In this document: positions 1 through 8,658 of the stretch, in pieces | How the letters are laid out: each line of letters opens with the position of its first letter | Numbering within the stretch: the first letter of the stretch is position 1 | NCBI GenBank assembly: GCA_041738345.1 | Contig: JBGSPX010000035.1 | Coordinates: forward strand, 1 to 64,000 | DNA: 64,000 nt | Origin: Proteocatella sp041738345 | GTDB lineage: Bacteria > Bacillota > Clostridia > Peptostreptococcales > Filifactoraceae | Direction of reading: 5' to 3' | The notes under the pieces: generated by a model | The model's database searches: none | The model's input: the letters and a program-made list of their open reading frames with translations, nothing else | Told to the model about the DNA's origin: nothing | Made by a program: the position numbers and the translations under genes

Positions 1-1
1 C

Positions 2-688
2 ATAAGACAGTGGCTAAATAGTTCTGAAAATGCAGGCGAAATAAAATGGATACAAAATCCACCAAATAAAGAAAATACTTTTGCTTTTACAGATGGAGAA
101 AAGAATTTTGCTTATGATAAGGAACAAGGCTTTTTAGCTGATGGTAATTTTATAGAGGATGAAAGAAATATTATAAAGCCTGTACTTCATAAAACATTAT
201 TATCTGAAACTGATGAGGATAAAAAAGAAGGTGGAAAAAGTATACTTTATCCTAACAATGATATTGAACTAGCTGTAAGTAATTATAACGATGCATATTA
301 TCAAAATTTAGAAGATAAGGCATTCCTTTTAGATGTAAATGAGATTCATGATTATGTTTGGGAGAATAGAGAAATATTAGGGGAAGAGTATTATATTGGC
401 AAACCAACAGAAGTATTAGAAAAAAAGGTAAATAATTACGACTTGAAACAATATATAGGAACATTTAGCAAAAATACACCATTTAGCTACTATTTGAGAA
501 CTCCTTTTGCACATACTTCATCTAGTCTGCGTACTATCTCTGATAACGGTGCAGTTAGTGATGCTTCAGCAACATCTGTTATATTTGGAGGAGGTATTCG
601 ACCAGCTTTATTTTTAGACAAATCAAACACAAGTATTTTTTCTGGAAAAGGAACTGAATCAAAACCATTTATAGTAACAAAAAAATAA
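2..688 (+). CDS. C-terminal part of a DUF6273-type protein (5' end outside window)
   Basis: The reading frame is open from base 2 to the TAA at 686-688, so only the C-terminal 228 residues are present and the start lies upstream. The first residues read IRQWLNS, and the end has a YYLRTPF block, a serine/glycine-rich stretch and GGGIRPALFLD. This order (IR-WLN, then a Y-LR-P block, then a G-RPA motif) is what I know from DUF6273 domains, which sit at the C-terminus of secreted or cell-surface proteins in Firmicutes and have no established activity. No membrane anchor is visible in this part. Function is unknown; the family assignment rests on motif order only. Confidence 0.6.
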   Translation: MRQWLNSSENAGEIKWIQNPPNKENTFAFTDGEKNFAYDKEQGFLADGNFIEDERNIIKPVLHKTLLSETDEDKKEGGKSILYPNNDIELAVSNYNDAYYQNLEDKAFLLDVNEIHDYVWENREILGEEYYIGKPTEVLEKKVNNYDLKQYIGTFSKNTPFSYYLRTPFAHTSSSLRTISDNGAVSDASATSVIFGGGIRPALFLDKSNTSIFSGKGTESKPFIVTKK

Positions 689-695
689 ACATATA

Positions 696-724
696 TTGAA
701 TATCGATAAACTTAGTGCTATAAT
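696..724 (+). promoter_or_regulatory. Sigma-A promoter for the DUF2975-like gene
   Basis: TTGAAT at 696-701, 17-bp spacer, TATAAT at 719-724, with an extended -10 TG at 716-717. It lies 58 bp before the start codon at 783. Confidence 0.6.
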
Positions 725-782
725 CTGAGATAAATAGGTATTAATAATTTTGATAATTTGTGTAGAGTTTAAGGGGGAACTA

Positions 783-1238
783 ATGAAAAAAATACTGATT
801 AAATCATCTAAAGTCTTTTTGTATTTAGTAAAGCTAGGGGCTATTTTGTATATTATAAATAGTATATTTGTATTCTTTAAACCAGATTTAAATGCTATAG
901 AGCTTCCAAAATCATTTATGATAGCAAGTTTAGTATTTTCAATTATTCAAGCAGTGCTTTATTATTTAATAGCAGACAAAGTGATTAAAGTTATTGAGAA
1001 CTCAGAAAAAAATCCATTTACTCTGGAAAATAGAAGCAGATTTACAAAAATAGGGGGGTATTTGTTAATTGTATCAGTAATGAATTATATTAGCAATCAT
1101 AGTAATGTACTTAGAACAGATTTGGAAAAAACAAATAGTGTGGGATTTGTATTTATTGGAGGCGTTATGTGTTTTGTTATTTCCAATATGATATATAAGG
1201 CAGTTAAAATAAAAGAGGATAATGAACTTACTATATAA
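783..1238 (+). CDS. DUF2975-like small membrane protein
   Basis: 151 residues. I chose ATG 783 over ATG 750 because AAGGGGG at 771-777 is a good ribosome binding site for it. Four hydrophobic segments are visible (roughly residues 12-32, 45-68, 95-110 and 120-138). Between the second and third is a polar stretch reading NPFTLENRSRFTKIG. That motif, a PF followed by R..R...IG in a four-helix protein of this length, is typical of DUF2975 membrane proteins, which often sit beside a small HTH regulator; no such regulator is next to it here. Role unknown. It is followed after 17 bp by another small membrane protein and probably shares its transcript. Confidence 0.5.
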   Translation: MKKILIKSSKVFLYLVKLGAILYIINSIFVFFKPDLNAIELPKSFMIASLVFSIIQAVLYYLIADKVIKVIENSEKNPFTLENRSRFTKIGGYLLIVSVMNYISNHSNVLRTDLEKTNSVGFVFIGGVMCFVISNMIYKAVKIKEDNELTI

Positions 1239-1255
1239 TTAATTTGGGGGTATTT

Positions 1256-1660
1256 ATGAAATTTCTAAGAAAATATTTAAAAAAAATTATATTTTTCATA
1301 TTATGGTTTTTGATAATTTGTAATGTACTTAATGCTTCGTTTGAGTTTTCAGAAACTGTAGATATTAGCAAGGATTTGCTTTTGAAAATGATAATAGATA
1401 GAGGGATATTAGTAGTTATATACAGTATCTTTACTTTCTTGTTTAGAAAAACTATGTCTGAAAGCTTTTTAGTTGCTAATGCAATGTTATGGTTTATTTT
1501 AAGCATTGGGCCTATTTTAAATTTAGATTTAATATATCCCAATATTGTTATTTTTGAAAAAGTGATATTGATTTTTAATGCGTTTATGATAGTTTATGTT
1601 TTTGCGGTGTACATTAAAACCTTTCACAGCAAAACTGAAAACACAACAATATGCATTTAG
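1256..1660 (+). CDS. Small membrane protein of unknown function
   Basis: 134 residues. ATG 1256 is preferred to the TTG at 1244 because GGGGG at 1246-1250 sits correctly before it. The protein has a basic N-terminus and four hydrophobic segments (about residues 9-28, 45-63, 72-90 and 98-120), and a short polar tail. I do not recognise a family. Its size and position after the DUF2975-like gene suggest a two-gene operon of small integral membrane proteins that ends at the terminator at 1686-1742. Confidence 0.55.
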   Translation: MKFLRKYLKKIIFFILWFLIICNVLNASFEFSETVDISKDLLLKMIIDRGILVVIYSIFTFLFRKTMSESFLVANAMLWFILSIGPILNLDLIYPNIVIFEKVILIFNAFMIVYVFAVYIKTFHSKTENTTICI

Positions 1661-1685
1661 TTTTAAGGAATAATATATTTGAATA

Positions 1686-1742
1686 AAAAAACCGGCTCTT
1701 ATTAATTAGATTTTTGGTCTAACTTTTGGGAGTCGGTTTTAT
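1686..1742. terminator. Bidirectional terminator between the membrane gene and pepA
   Basis: AAAAACCGGCTC at 1686-1697 can pair with AGTCGGTTTT at 1731-1740 (one mismatch). Runs of A on the left and T on the right let it work in both directions, for the plus-strand gene ending at 1660 and for pepA ending at 1753. Confidence 0.7.
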
Positions 1743-1752
1743 AATTATTTTG

Positions 1753-3231
1753 TTATTTAACTTGTGCAGCTATATTAAATAGAAGTTCTACGCCGTAACC
1801 CGTAGCTCCTTTTCGACAGTAGGACTGGTCTTTTTCTGCAAAAGATGTACCTGCAATATCGATATGAACCCAAGGCGTTTCTCCTGCAAATTCACCTATA
1901 AAAGCACCAGCAGTACTAGAACCTGCATATTTTCCGCCTGAATTTTTAAGGTCAGCAATTTCAGATTTATTTTTTTCTTTTATGCCTTCGTCAAAAGGAA
2001 GTCTCCAAATTTTTTCATTAGATATTTTAGAAGCCTTGTCCACTATATTAAATAAAGCTTCATTATTTGAGACTACTCCGCTGTAATCAAGTCCTAAAGC
2101 AACTAATACAGCACCTGTAAGCGTAGCTACGTCAACGACCTTTGTAGCTTCTTCATTTTCGATTGCAAAGGTTACTGCATCGGCTAAGGTAAGTCTGCCT
2201 TCTGCATCTGTATTTACAATTTCTACAAATTTGCCGCCCATTGTAGGGATAAGGTCACCTGGAAGATATGATTCGCCTGAAATCATGTTTTCACAAGCCG
2301 CTACGATAGCAACTACATTTACTTTTAGTTTAGCTTCAGCGATTGATTTTATAGCACCAATAACCGCAGCCGCGCCTGCCATATCACTTTTCATAGTCAT
2401 CATGCTATCAGTAGGCTTTATAGAGTATCCACCACTATCATAGGTAAGTCCCTTACCTACAAGCGCAAGTTTTTCTTCTGATTTTTTATTTCCTTTATAG
2501 TTCATAACAATAAGTTTTGGTTCAGCGGCAGAGCCTTTAGCTACAGATAAAAATGCAGTCATTCCAAGTTTTTCTATTTCAGATTTATTATAAATATTAA
2601 TATCTATATTTAATCCATCAAGTGCATCTTCAGCTTTTTTTGCAAGGTCTGCTGGTTTAAGCATATTTGCAGGCTCATTTACTAAATCTCTTACAAGTAA
2701 GGTGTTTTCTGCAAACATAACGGCTCTTTTTGCACAACGGTTTGCTTCTGAGCATTGTGTAAATATATCTAGAAAATCTATTCTCTGGGTTTTATCTTCC
2801 TTAGTTTGATAATTTTCAAAGGTATATTCTGCTAAGTACATAGCTTTGAAAGTTTTTAAAAGATAATCTATCTTATCTACGCAAGGAGATATATTTTCTA
2901 AAAATACAATAGGTTTTTTAGCTTTTAAAGTTTGTAAAGTAGTAACTGCTTTTCCAAAGCCATTCATAAGAATTTCAGAAGAAATATCTTTTTCATCACC
3001 AAGCCCAGCAAGGATTATATGGATATGTTTATTTGTGCCACTGAAAAAAGTGGTAAAACTGTAAACTTCACCTTTTTTAGCTTTAAATAGCTCAGATTTA
3101 AGATAAGGTTTTATTAAATTGCAAAAATCCTCTTCAAAAAAATCAGCCATTTTCTTAGAACTAAAAAAAGGAATTACATAAGAATCATAGTCTTGCATTA
3201 CTTCAAGGGTATTTAAAATACAAAGCTTCAT
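1753..3231 (-). CDS. pepA: Leucyl aminopeptidase (M17 family)
   Basis: 492 residues, normal for the family. M17 enzymes are cytoplasmic hexameric metallopeptidases that remove N-terminal residues from peptides and use two metal ions. The C-terminal catalytic half carries the diagnostic motifs: GKGLTYDSGG with the metal-binding and catalytic Lys and Asp (about residues 258-275), MKSDMAGAAA just after it, and NTDAEGR with the catalytic Arg (about residue 340). The N-terminal third is the divergent macro-like domain. The ribosome binding site on the minus strand (AGGAGG complement at 3241-3246) supports the start. The gene stands alone, convergent with the small membrane gene upstream and divergent from the gene at 3380. 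Confidence 0.95.
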   Translation of the reverse strand: MKLCILNTLEVMQDYDSYVIPFFSSKKMADFFEEDFCNLIKPYLKSELFKAKKGEVYSFTTFFSGTNKHIHIILAGLGDEKDISSEILMNGFGKAVTTLQTLKAKKPIVFLENISPCVDKIDYLLKTFKAMYLAEYTFENYQTKEDKTQRIDFLDIFTQCSEANRCAKRAVMFAENTLLVRDLVNEPANMLKPADLAKKAEDALDGLNIDINIYNKSEIEKLGMTAFLSVAKGSAAEPKLIVMNYKGNKKSEEKLALVGKGLTYDSGGYSIKPTDSMMTMKSDMAGAAAVIGAIKSIAEAKLKVNVVAIVAACENMISGESYLPGDLIPTMGGKFVEIVNTDAEGRLTLADAVTFAIENEEATKVVDVATLTGAVLVALGLDYSGVVSNNEALFNIVDKASKISNEKIWRLPFDEGIKEKNKSEIADLKNSGGKYAGSSTAGAFIGEFAGETPWVHIDIAGTSFAEKDQSYCRKGATGYGVELLFNIAAQVK

Positions 3232-3379
3232 AAAAGTAATCCTCCTTGTTTTTTGTAGTTTTATTACCCATTATTGTAACTCAAATATTATCAGCTGTAC
3301 ATAGCTTTTTGTATTGACAAAATCATTGTGCAAAGATAGACTTATATAGTAGAATTAGTTTTTGTAGATGGAGGGACTT

Positions 3380-3550
3380 ATGGATATAAAGGATATTGAA
3401 GATATTGTTTCAAAGATGAAACAAGAAAATGAAAATCGGGAATTAAGACCGAAACCTCTGACTTCATTTAGGAATAATCAGAAAAATTTTCAGTATGATT
3501 ATGAAGAAGATTTTTATGAACCACGAGATTTTTTTAATGACTACGAATAA
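3380..3550 (+). CDS. Small acidic hypothetical protein
   Basis: 56 residues starting at ATG 3380; TGGAGGGA at 3369-3376 overlaps the alternative ATG 3368 and favours the later start. The protein is strongly charged: an N-terminal helix-like half rich in D, E and K and a C-terminal half with many aromatic and acidic residues (YDYEEDFYEPRDFF). No membrane segment or known domain is seen. It lies just ahead of the rpsF promoter. The good ribosome site makes it a plausible real gene, but its function is unknown. Confidence 0.5.
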   Translation: MDIKDIEDIVSKMKQENENRELRPKPLTSFRNNQKNFQYDYEEDFYEPRDFFNDYE

Positions 3551-3557
3551 AAAGCTA

Positions 3558-3586
3558 TTGCAATTATAAGGTGGTTGTGATAAAAT
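3558..3586 (+). promoter_or_regulatory. Sigma-A promoter of rpsF-ssb-rpsR
   Basis: TTGCAA at 3558-3563, 17-bp spacer, TAAAAT at 3581-3586 with TGA directly before it (extended -10). Predicted start of transcription is near 3593, giving a leader of about 95 nt. Confidence 0.6.
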
Positions 3587-3594
3587 TTATTGGT

Positions 3595-3659
3595 ATGAGA
3601 TTTACGCAATGATTGCGAGGAAATTTATTTCTGTTCTCATCTTTCTGCTCGTTATGAGC
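3595..3659 (+). promoter_or_regulatory. Structured rpsF leader, candidate S6:S18 autoregulatory element
   Basis: The leader can fold as a three-way junction: ATGAGA 3595-3600 with TCTCAT 3635-3640 encloses CGCAA/TTGCG (3605-3617) and GAAAT/ATTTC (3620-3631). A separate hairpin GCTC/GAGC follows (3647-3659), directly before a CCG triplet. S6:S18 complexes are known to bind a CCG-containing motif in rpsF leaders in several bacterial groups. That this is such a site is inference from position and structure. Confidence 0.45.
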
Positions 3660-3687
3660 CGTATAGTCCAAAGGGAGGTGAAAAGTA

Positions 3688-3975
3688 ATGAAAAATTATG
3701 AATTAATTTATGTATTAAGACCAAATCTTGATGATGAGTCAAAAACAGCTGTACTTGACAAAGTAAAAGCAATAATCGAAACATCTGGAGAAGTTGAAAA
3801 GGTTGATGTATGGGGAGTAAGAAAACTTGCTTACGAAATACAAAAGCTTAACGACGGTTTCTACGTACTAGTAAACTTTAAGGCAAGCACAGACTTACCA
3901 AAAGAGCTAGACAGAAACTTAAAAATCAGTGACAGCGTAATCCGTCACATGATAGTAAACCTAGATGAGAAATAA
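3688..3975 (+). CDS. rpsF: 30S ribosomal protein S6
   Basis: 95 residues, the usual length. Starts YELIYVLRPNLDDE and contains VWGVRKLAYEIQKLNDGFY, both characteristic of bS6, a ferredoxin-like fold protein that binds the platform of the 30S subunit together with S18. GGGAGGTG at 3673-3680 supports the start. It is the first gene of the conserved rpsF-ssb-rpsR operon; the gap to ssb is only 12 bp. Confidence 0.97.
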   Translation: MKNYELIYVLRPNLDDESKTAVLDKVKAIIETSGEVEKVDVWGVRKLAYEIQKLNDGFYVLVNFKASTDLPKELDRNLKISDSVIRHMIVNLDEK

Positions 3976-3987
3976 GAGGTAAAAACT

Positions 3988-4467
3988 ATGAACGTTGCAA
4001 TACTTATAGGAAGACTAACAAAGGATCCAGAGCTAAGGTATATCCCTTCAACTGGAAAAGCCGTAGCTACGTTTGCAATAGCAGTAGATAGACCTTTTAC
4101 TACTAAGGATGGTCAAAAGCAAGCCGATTTTTTCAACATAGTAGTTTGGGGGAAAATTGCGGAAAACTGCGCTAACTATCTTGCTAAAGGCAGATTGGTT
4201 GGAATAAAAGGACAAATCCAAAATAGGAGTTACGATACGCAAGCAGGTGAAAAGCGATACGTAACTGAAATAATTGCTGATACAGTTCAGTTCTTGGAAA
4301 AAGCTCAACAAGCTTCAGCTCCAAGAAATGATTTTAGTCAAGGATTTTCAAGCAATGATTCTAATGTATTTGAGCCAGCTGGTTTTGGAAACGCTGAGTC
4401 GTTTTCGCCAAAAGGGTTAGATGATGAAGGATATAGAGCGCTTGAGGATGATGACGTACCGTTTTAA
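3988..4467 (+). CDS. ssb: Single-stranded DNA-binding protein
   Basis: 159 residues. The N-terminal OB fold (residues 1-105) has NVAILIGRLTKDPELRY and FFNIVVWGKIAENCANYL, both diagnostic of SSB. A low-complexity linker rich in S, N, G and F follows, ending in the acidic tip DDDVPF that recruits replication and repair partners. It coats single-stranded DNA in replication, recombination and repair. Its place between rpsF and rpsR is the standard bacterial arrangement, which couples it to ribosomal protein expression. Confidence 0.97.
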   Translation: MNVAILIGRLTKDPELRYIPSTGKAVATFAIAVDRPFTTKDGQKQADFFNIVVWGKIAENCANYLAKGRLVGIKGQIQNRSYDTQAGEKRYVTEIIADTVQFLEKAQQASAPRNDFSQGFSSNDSNVFEPAGFGNAESFSPKGLDDEGYRALEDDDVPF

Positions 4468-4482
4468 GAAGGAGGTTAAGTC

Positions 4483-4716
4483 ATGGCAGCACAAAGAGGC
4501 ATGAAAAGAAGAAGAAAAAAAGTTGACCCATTTGCAGGGGACAAAATAAACATGATAGATTATAAAGATGTAGCACTTCTTAAGAAGTATATCTCTGAAA
4601 GAGGAAAAATACTTCCAAGAAGAGTATCTGGAACATCTGCAAAGGCTCAAAGAAAACTTACAGTAGCTATTAAGAGAGCTAGAAACCTAGCACTTTTACC
4701 ATACTCAGTAGAATAA
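4483..4716 (+). CDS. rpsR: 30S ribosomal protein S18
   Basis: 77 residues with the bS18 core IDYKDVALLKKYISERGKI and LPRRVSGTSAKAQRKL. It pairs with S6 on the 30S platform. The N-terminus is very basic (KRRRKK) and has no zinc-binding cysteines, so this is the C-minus form. AAGGAGG at 4469-4475 sets the start. It is the last gene of the operon and is followed by a strong terminator. Confidence 0.97.
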   Translation: MAAQRGMKRRRKKVDPFAGDKINMIDYKDVALLKKYISERGKILPRRVSGTSAKAQRKLTVAIKRARNLALLPYSVE

Positions 4717-4730
4717 TATTTAAATTTTTA

Positions 4731-4757
4731 GGCACAATGTTTACATTGTGCCTTTTG
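4731..4757 (+). terminator. Terminator of rpsF-ssb-rpsR
   Basis: Perfect 9-bp stem GGCACAATG / CATTGTGCC with a 4-nt loop, followed by TTTT. Confidence 0.9.
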
Positions 4758-4841
4758 ATTATTCACATCAAAAGTAGGGTATAAAATATATTGCTATTTA
4801 ATTTTGTATTTTGACCAAAAAAAGAAGAGAGGTAAATTCCT

Positions 4842-7658
4842 ATGAAAATTAGAACTTTTACTTTCGGGAAATTCGACATTAAAAAAATAGGGACAATTAT
4901 AGTACTTGCGGCTGTACTTTTAATAGTAGGTTTTTTTGGAACTGCTATAAATTTTATGGTGGATTTAAGTTGGTTTAAAGAAGTCGGATATACAGATACT
5001 TTCATAAAAATGATTTTTTCAAAATTGACTGTAGGAATACCGATATTTTTTATATTTTATATTTTTCTTACAGTTTATTTGAAACTATTAAGAAAAAAAT
5101 ATTTTGACACTATAGAGACTGTAATAGACGAAGAAACTGAAAAATTTTCGAATAGAATGAAAAATATTGCGGTAATAATAGTATCTATAATATTTGCATT
5201 TTCTATATCGAGTGTGTTTTGGATGGATATACTAAAATTTGTTAACAGTACATCTTTTGGAGTAAAAGACCCTATTTTTAATAAGGATATATCATATTAT
5301 GTATTTAAATTGCCACTTATAAATAATCTGTTTGCAATGGCACTTAATGCGATGATATCACTTATTATAATAACTGCAGTATATCTGGCGATACTTCTAG
5401 GGCAAAGTCCACCTGTAAACGATGAGTATACAGGGAATCACGATAATATAAGAGATATGTATCCGGGGCTTAGAACTCAAGCTTCAAGAAATAAACTTGT
5501 AGATTTAGGGCTCTCTATTATATTAAAAATAGGAGTTATATTTTTTGTAATTCTTGCCCTTAAAAATGTACTTTCAACATATCAGCTTCTTTATTCAAGC
5601 AGAGGAGCGATTTTTGGAGCCGGTTATACTGATGTAAAAGTAACGCTTTGGTTATACCGAATAAAGGCTATAGCATCTTTAGTAGTAGCGGTAGTACTTT
5701 TATTTGGCAAAAAAAGTATCGATAAGAAAAAACTTGCACTTGGTGGAATTTCGGTGCTAGTAATTGTTACATTAATTGGTTCTGGTATAGAAATGGCAGT
5801 TCAGAGCTTTGTTGTAACTCCTGACGAACTTTCTAAAGAAAGACCATATATTGAAAATACAATAAAATATACAAATATGGCATATGGTCTTGATGATGTT
5901 GAAATCAAAGATTATCCAGTGGATCAAAATCTTACAGTAGATGATATCATTAAGAATAAAGAAACTATATCTAATATAAGTCTTAACGACTATAGACCTA
6001 CTAAAGAAGCTTTTACTCAGCTTCAAGGATTAAGAGGTTACTATAGCTTTAATGATGTAGATATAGATAGATATGTGCTTGATGGAAAACTTACACAAGT
6101 ATTTTTATCAATAAGAGAAATCGATAAGAGTAAATTAGAATCAAATGCGCAGACTTGGATAAACACTAAGCTTAAGTATACTCATGGTTATGGCGCAGCT
6201 ATGGCACCTGTAAATCAGCTGAATCCTTCAGGTCAGCCAAATATGATAGTTAAAAATGTACCTGTAGTTTCTGAGTTTAAAGAACTTGAACTTAAAAAAC
6301 CACAAGTATATTTTGGAGAACTAGCTAATGATTATGTAATAGTTAATACAAGTGAAATGGAATTTGACTATCCAAAGGGAGAGTCAAATGAAATGACTAC
6401 GTATGATGGGGAAGCGGGAATAAAACTTAACTTTATGAATAGAGTTATGTTTGCTATAAAACAACGTGATTTAAAACTTATTATTGCAAGTGGTATAAAT
6501 TCAGATTCGAAAATATTGATAAATCGTAATGTTAAAGCGAGAGTGAAAAAGATAGCACCGTTTATAACATTTGATGAGAATCCATATGCGATAATAGAAA
6601 ATGGAAAAGTTTATTACATCATAGATGGATATACAAATACAGAATATTATCCATATTCAGAACCTATAAGTGCAGAAAGTAGAGTTAACTATGTAAGAAA
6701 CTCTGTTAAAGCAGTAGTCGATGCATATGATGGAACAACGCTGTTTTATATAGCGGATGACCAAGATCCGATAATAAAAACTTATTCAAAAGTATTTCCT
6801 AAGCTGCTTCAGCCTATGGATGAGATGCCAGATTTCATAAAAAAACATATTAGGTATCCACAGTTTTTATTTGATATTCAGTCAAAGATGTATGCGACAT
6901 ATCATATGAAAAATCCAGATGTGTTTTATAACAGAGAAGATAAATGGGATATCCCTATAGAGACTTATGGTGGCGAAGCAGTACAGATGGAATCTCTATA
7001 CTTCACATTCAAACTTCCGGGAGAAAAGGATGCGGAGTTTGTACTAAGTGTACCATATACGCCAAAGCAAAGACAAAATATGACGGCGTTTATGGTAGCT
7101 AGAAATGATGGCGAAAATTATGGAAAAATTGTACTCTATAGATTCCCTAAGGATAAGACTATAATAGGTCCACAACAGATGGAAGCTAAAATAAATAATA
7201 ATGATGTGATTTCAAAAGATCTTTCATTATGGGATAGTAGAGGTTCTCAGGTAGTAAGGGGTCATATTCTAACAATTCCTATAGAAAGTTCGATTCTTTA
7301 TGTAGAGCCACTTTATATAAGAGCGGAAGCTGAAAATGCAATTCCAGAGGTTAAAAGGATTATAGTAGGATACAAAGATCAAGTGGTTATGGAAGAAAGT
7401 CTTGATAAGGCGCTTGAAAAAATATTTGGAAGACCAGACAACACTGATGAAGCACTTGTTGGAAGTGTAGTGGATGAAAATGGAAAACCAGTAGATTTGA
7501 ATGGCCAAGTTGGAGAGAAGGCGGATTCAAGTAAAAATACGATAGCCTATGCTAATCAGTTATATGAAGAAGCGCAAGCGGCACTTAAAAAAGGATCGCT
7601 TAGTGAATATGAAGCTAAGATAAACAAATTAGGAAATGTTTTAAAACAGTTGAACTAA
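4842..7658 (+). CDS. UPF0182 family large membrane protein
   Basis: 938 residues. The N-terminal third has about seven hydrophobic segments (near residues 15-38, 60-85, 105-128, 150-178, 220-240, 270-288 and 298-320). The rest is a large soluble region, probably outside the cell, with the family-typical blocks MYPGLRTQASRNKL, PYIENTIKYTNMAYGLDD and a long stretch with many Tyr and Pro. The last 60 residues contain a short helical segment (YEEAQAALKKGSLSEYEAK). UPF0182 proteins are widespread in Actinobacteria and Clostridia and have no assigned biochemical role. The gene stands alone with its own terminator. Family assignment is firm; function is not known. Confidence 0.85.
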   Translation: MKIRTFTFGKFDIKKIGTIIVLAAVLLIVGFFGTAINFMVDLSWFKEVGYTDTFIKMIFSKLTVGIPIFFIFYIFLTVYLKLLRKKYFDTIETVIDEETEKFSNRMKNIAVIIVSIIFAFSISSVFWMDILKFVNSTSFGVKDPIFNKDISYYVFKLPLINNLFAMALNAMISLIIITAVYLAILLGQSPPVNDEYTGNHDNIRDMYPGLRTQASRNKLVDLGLSIILKIGVIFFVILALKNVLSTYQLLYSSRGAIFGAGYTDVKVTLWLYRIKAIASLVVAVVLLFGKKSIDKKKLALGGISVLVIVTLIGSGIEMAVQSFVVTPDELSKERPYIENTIKYTNMAYGLDDVEIKDYPVDQNLTVDDIIKNKETISNISLNDYRPTKEAFTQLQGLRGYYSFNDVDIDRYVLDGKLTQVFLSIREIDKSKLESNAQTWINTKLKYTHGYGAAMAPVNQLNPSGQPNMIVKNVPVVSEFKELELKKPQVYFGELANDYVIVNTSEMEFDYPKGESNEMTTYDGEAGIKLNFMNRVMFAIKQRDLKLIIASGINSDSKILINRNVKARVKKIAPFITFDENPYAIIENGKVYYIIDGYTNTEYYPYSEPISAESRVNYVRNSVKAVVDAYDGTTLFYIADDQDPIIKTYSKVFPKLLQPMDEMPDFIKKHIRYPQFLFDIQSKMYATYHMKNPDVFYNREDKWDIPIETYGGEAVQMESLYFTFKLPGEKDAEFVLSVPYTPKQRQNMTAFMVARNDGENYGKIVLYRFPKDKTIIGPQQMEAKINNNDVISKDLSLWDSRGSQVVRGHILTIPIESSILYVEPLYIRAEAENAIPEVKRIIVGYKDQVVMEESLDKALEKIFGRPDNTDEALVGSVVDENGKPVDLNGQVGEKADSSKNTIAYANQLYEEAQAALKKGSLSEYEAKINKLGNVLKQLN

Positions 7659-7667
7659 TCTAAAAAA

Positions 7668-7702
7668 GAGAAAGCATGGAAACTTGCTTTCTCTATTTAC
7701 TT
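7668..7702 (+). terminator. Terminator after the UPF0182 gene
   Basis: GAGAAAGCA at 7668-7676 pairs with TGCTTTCTC at 7685-7693; an AT-rich tail (TATTTACTTT) follows. Confidence 0.75.
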
Positions 7703-7710
7703 TAAAACTA

Positions 7711-7739
7711 TTTTTAAAATAGACAATATATAGTATAAT
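7711..7739 (+). promoter_or_regulatory. Promoter for the degV pair
   Basis: Perfect -10 TATAAT at 7734-7739; the -35 at 17-bp spacing is the weak TTTTTA at 7711-7716. Confidence 0.45.
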
Positions 7740-7802
7740 AGTTTAGTAAAAATAGATATATAGGATTTTATGAATTTGAGAATTCAAAATCCTGGAGGGA
7801 AA

Positions 7803-8657
7803 ATGAAAAAAATTGCAGTAATAACTGATACGAGCTGTGACATTCCAGATGATATAGCGCAGAAATATGGAATCCACTTTCTTCCAATGCAGGTGGTGTA
7901 TAGTTATAGAACTTTTAAGGATAGAGTAGATATAGCCCCTGATTATGTGTATGAGCATATTGAAGAAGAAGTGCCAAGATCATCGCTACCATTAACCTCA
8001 GATATAGTAGAGGTATTGGAAGTTTTAAAGCAAGATGGGGTTACGCACATAATTGCGATAACTTTATCGGCGTGTTTGAGCGGTACGTATAATGCACTTA
8101 GAAATATTTTGGATGAATATACAGATATATTTAAATTTGAAATAATAGATTCAAAGCTAATATCTATGGCAATGGGTTTTTCAGTTATAGAAGCTGCAAA
8201 AATCGCGATGAGTGGAAACTTTGAAGATGCGGTTAAAAGAGCTAAATATGTGCTTGAAAGAAGTCGAGGGTACTTTACGGTAGATAATATAAAGTATTTA
8301 GTAAAAGGTGGTAGGATAAGTAATTTTGAAGCCGCACTTGGCAAAATTCTAGATATAAGACCGATAATAGGGGTTGATGAGGAAGGCAAATATTATGCCG
8401 CAGGAAAAATAAGGGGCAGAAAGAAATCGCTTCAAACTATGTTGGAGCTAGCATTAAAAGATGTTGAAAATAAAAAAAATATTAAATTTGCATCTATGCA
8501 TGGGAAAGCGATAGACGATGCTAAGCGTCAGTATAATATTTTTGCATCACTAGAAAACTCGTCAAAAGAAGATGCCTATATTATAAATGTAGGACCGATG
8601 ATGGCAGGGCATTCTGGGCCCGGAACAGTAGGAATTTGCGTAAGTTGGGAGGATTAG
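7803..8657 (+). CDS. DegV family fatty-acid-binding protein
   Basis: 284 residues from ATG 7803, chosen over ATG 7770 because TGGAGGGA at 7793-7800 precedes it. The N-terminus KIAVITDTSCDIP is the DegV hallmark. SACLSGTYNALRN is the loop that contacts the fatty-acid carboxylate, VKGGRISNFEAALG is the second family motif, and the C-terminus has GPMMAGHSGPGTVG. DegV (FakB) proteins bind one fatty acid in a tunnel and, in organisms with FakA, present it for phosphorylation and entry into phospholipid. No fakA is nearby. One base separates it from a second degV. Confidence 0.93.
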   Translation: MKKIAVITDTSCDIPDDIAQKYGIHFLPMQVVYSYRTFKDRVDIAPDYVYEHIEEEVPRSSLPLTSDIVEVLEVLKQDGVTHIIAITLSACLSGTYNALRNILDEYTDIFKFEIIDSKLISMAMGFSVIEAAKIAMSGNFEDAVKRAKYVLERSRGYFTVDNIKYLVKGGRISNFEAALGKILDIRPIIGVDEEGKYYAAGKIRGRKKSLQTMLELALKDVENKKNIKFASMHGKAIDDAKRQYNIFASLENSSKEDAYIINVGPMMAGHSGPGTVGICVSWED

Positions 8658-8658
8658 A

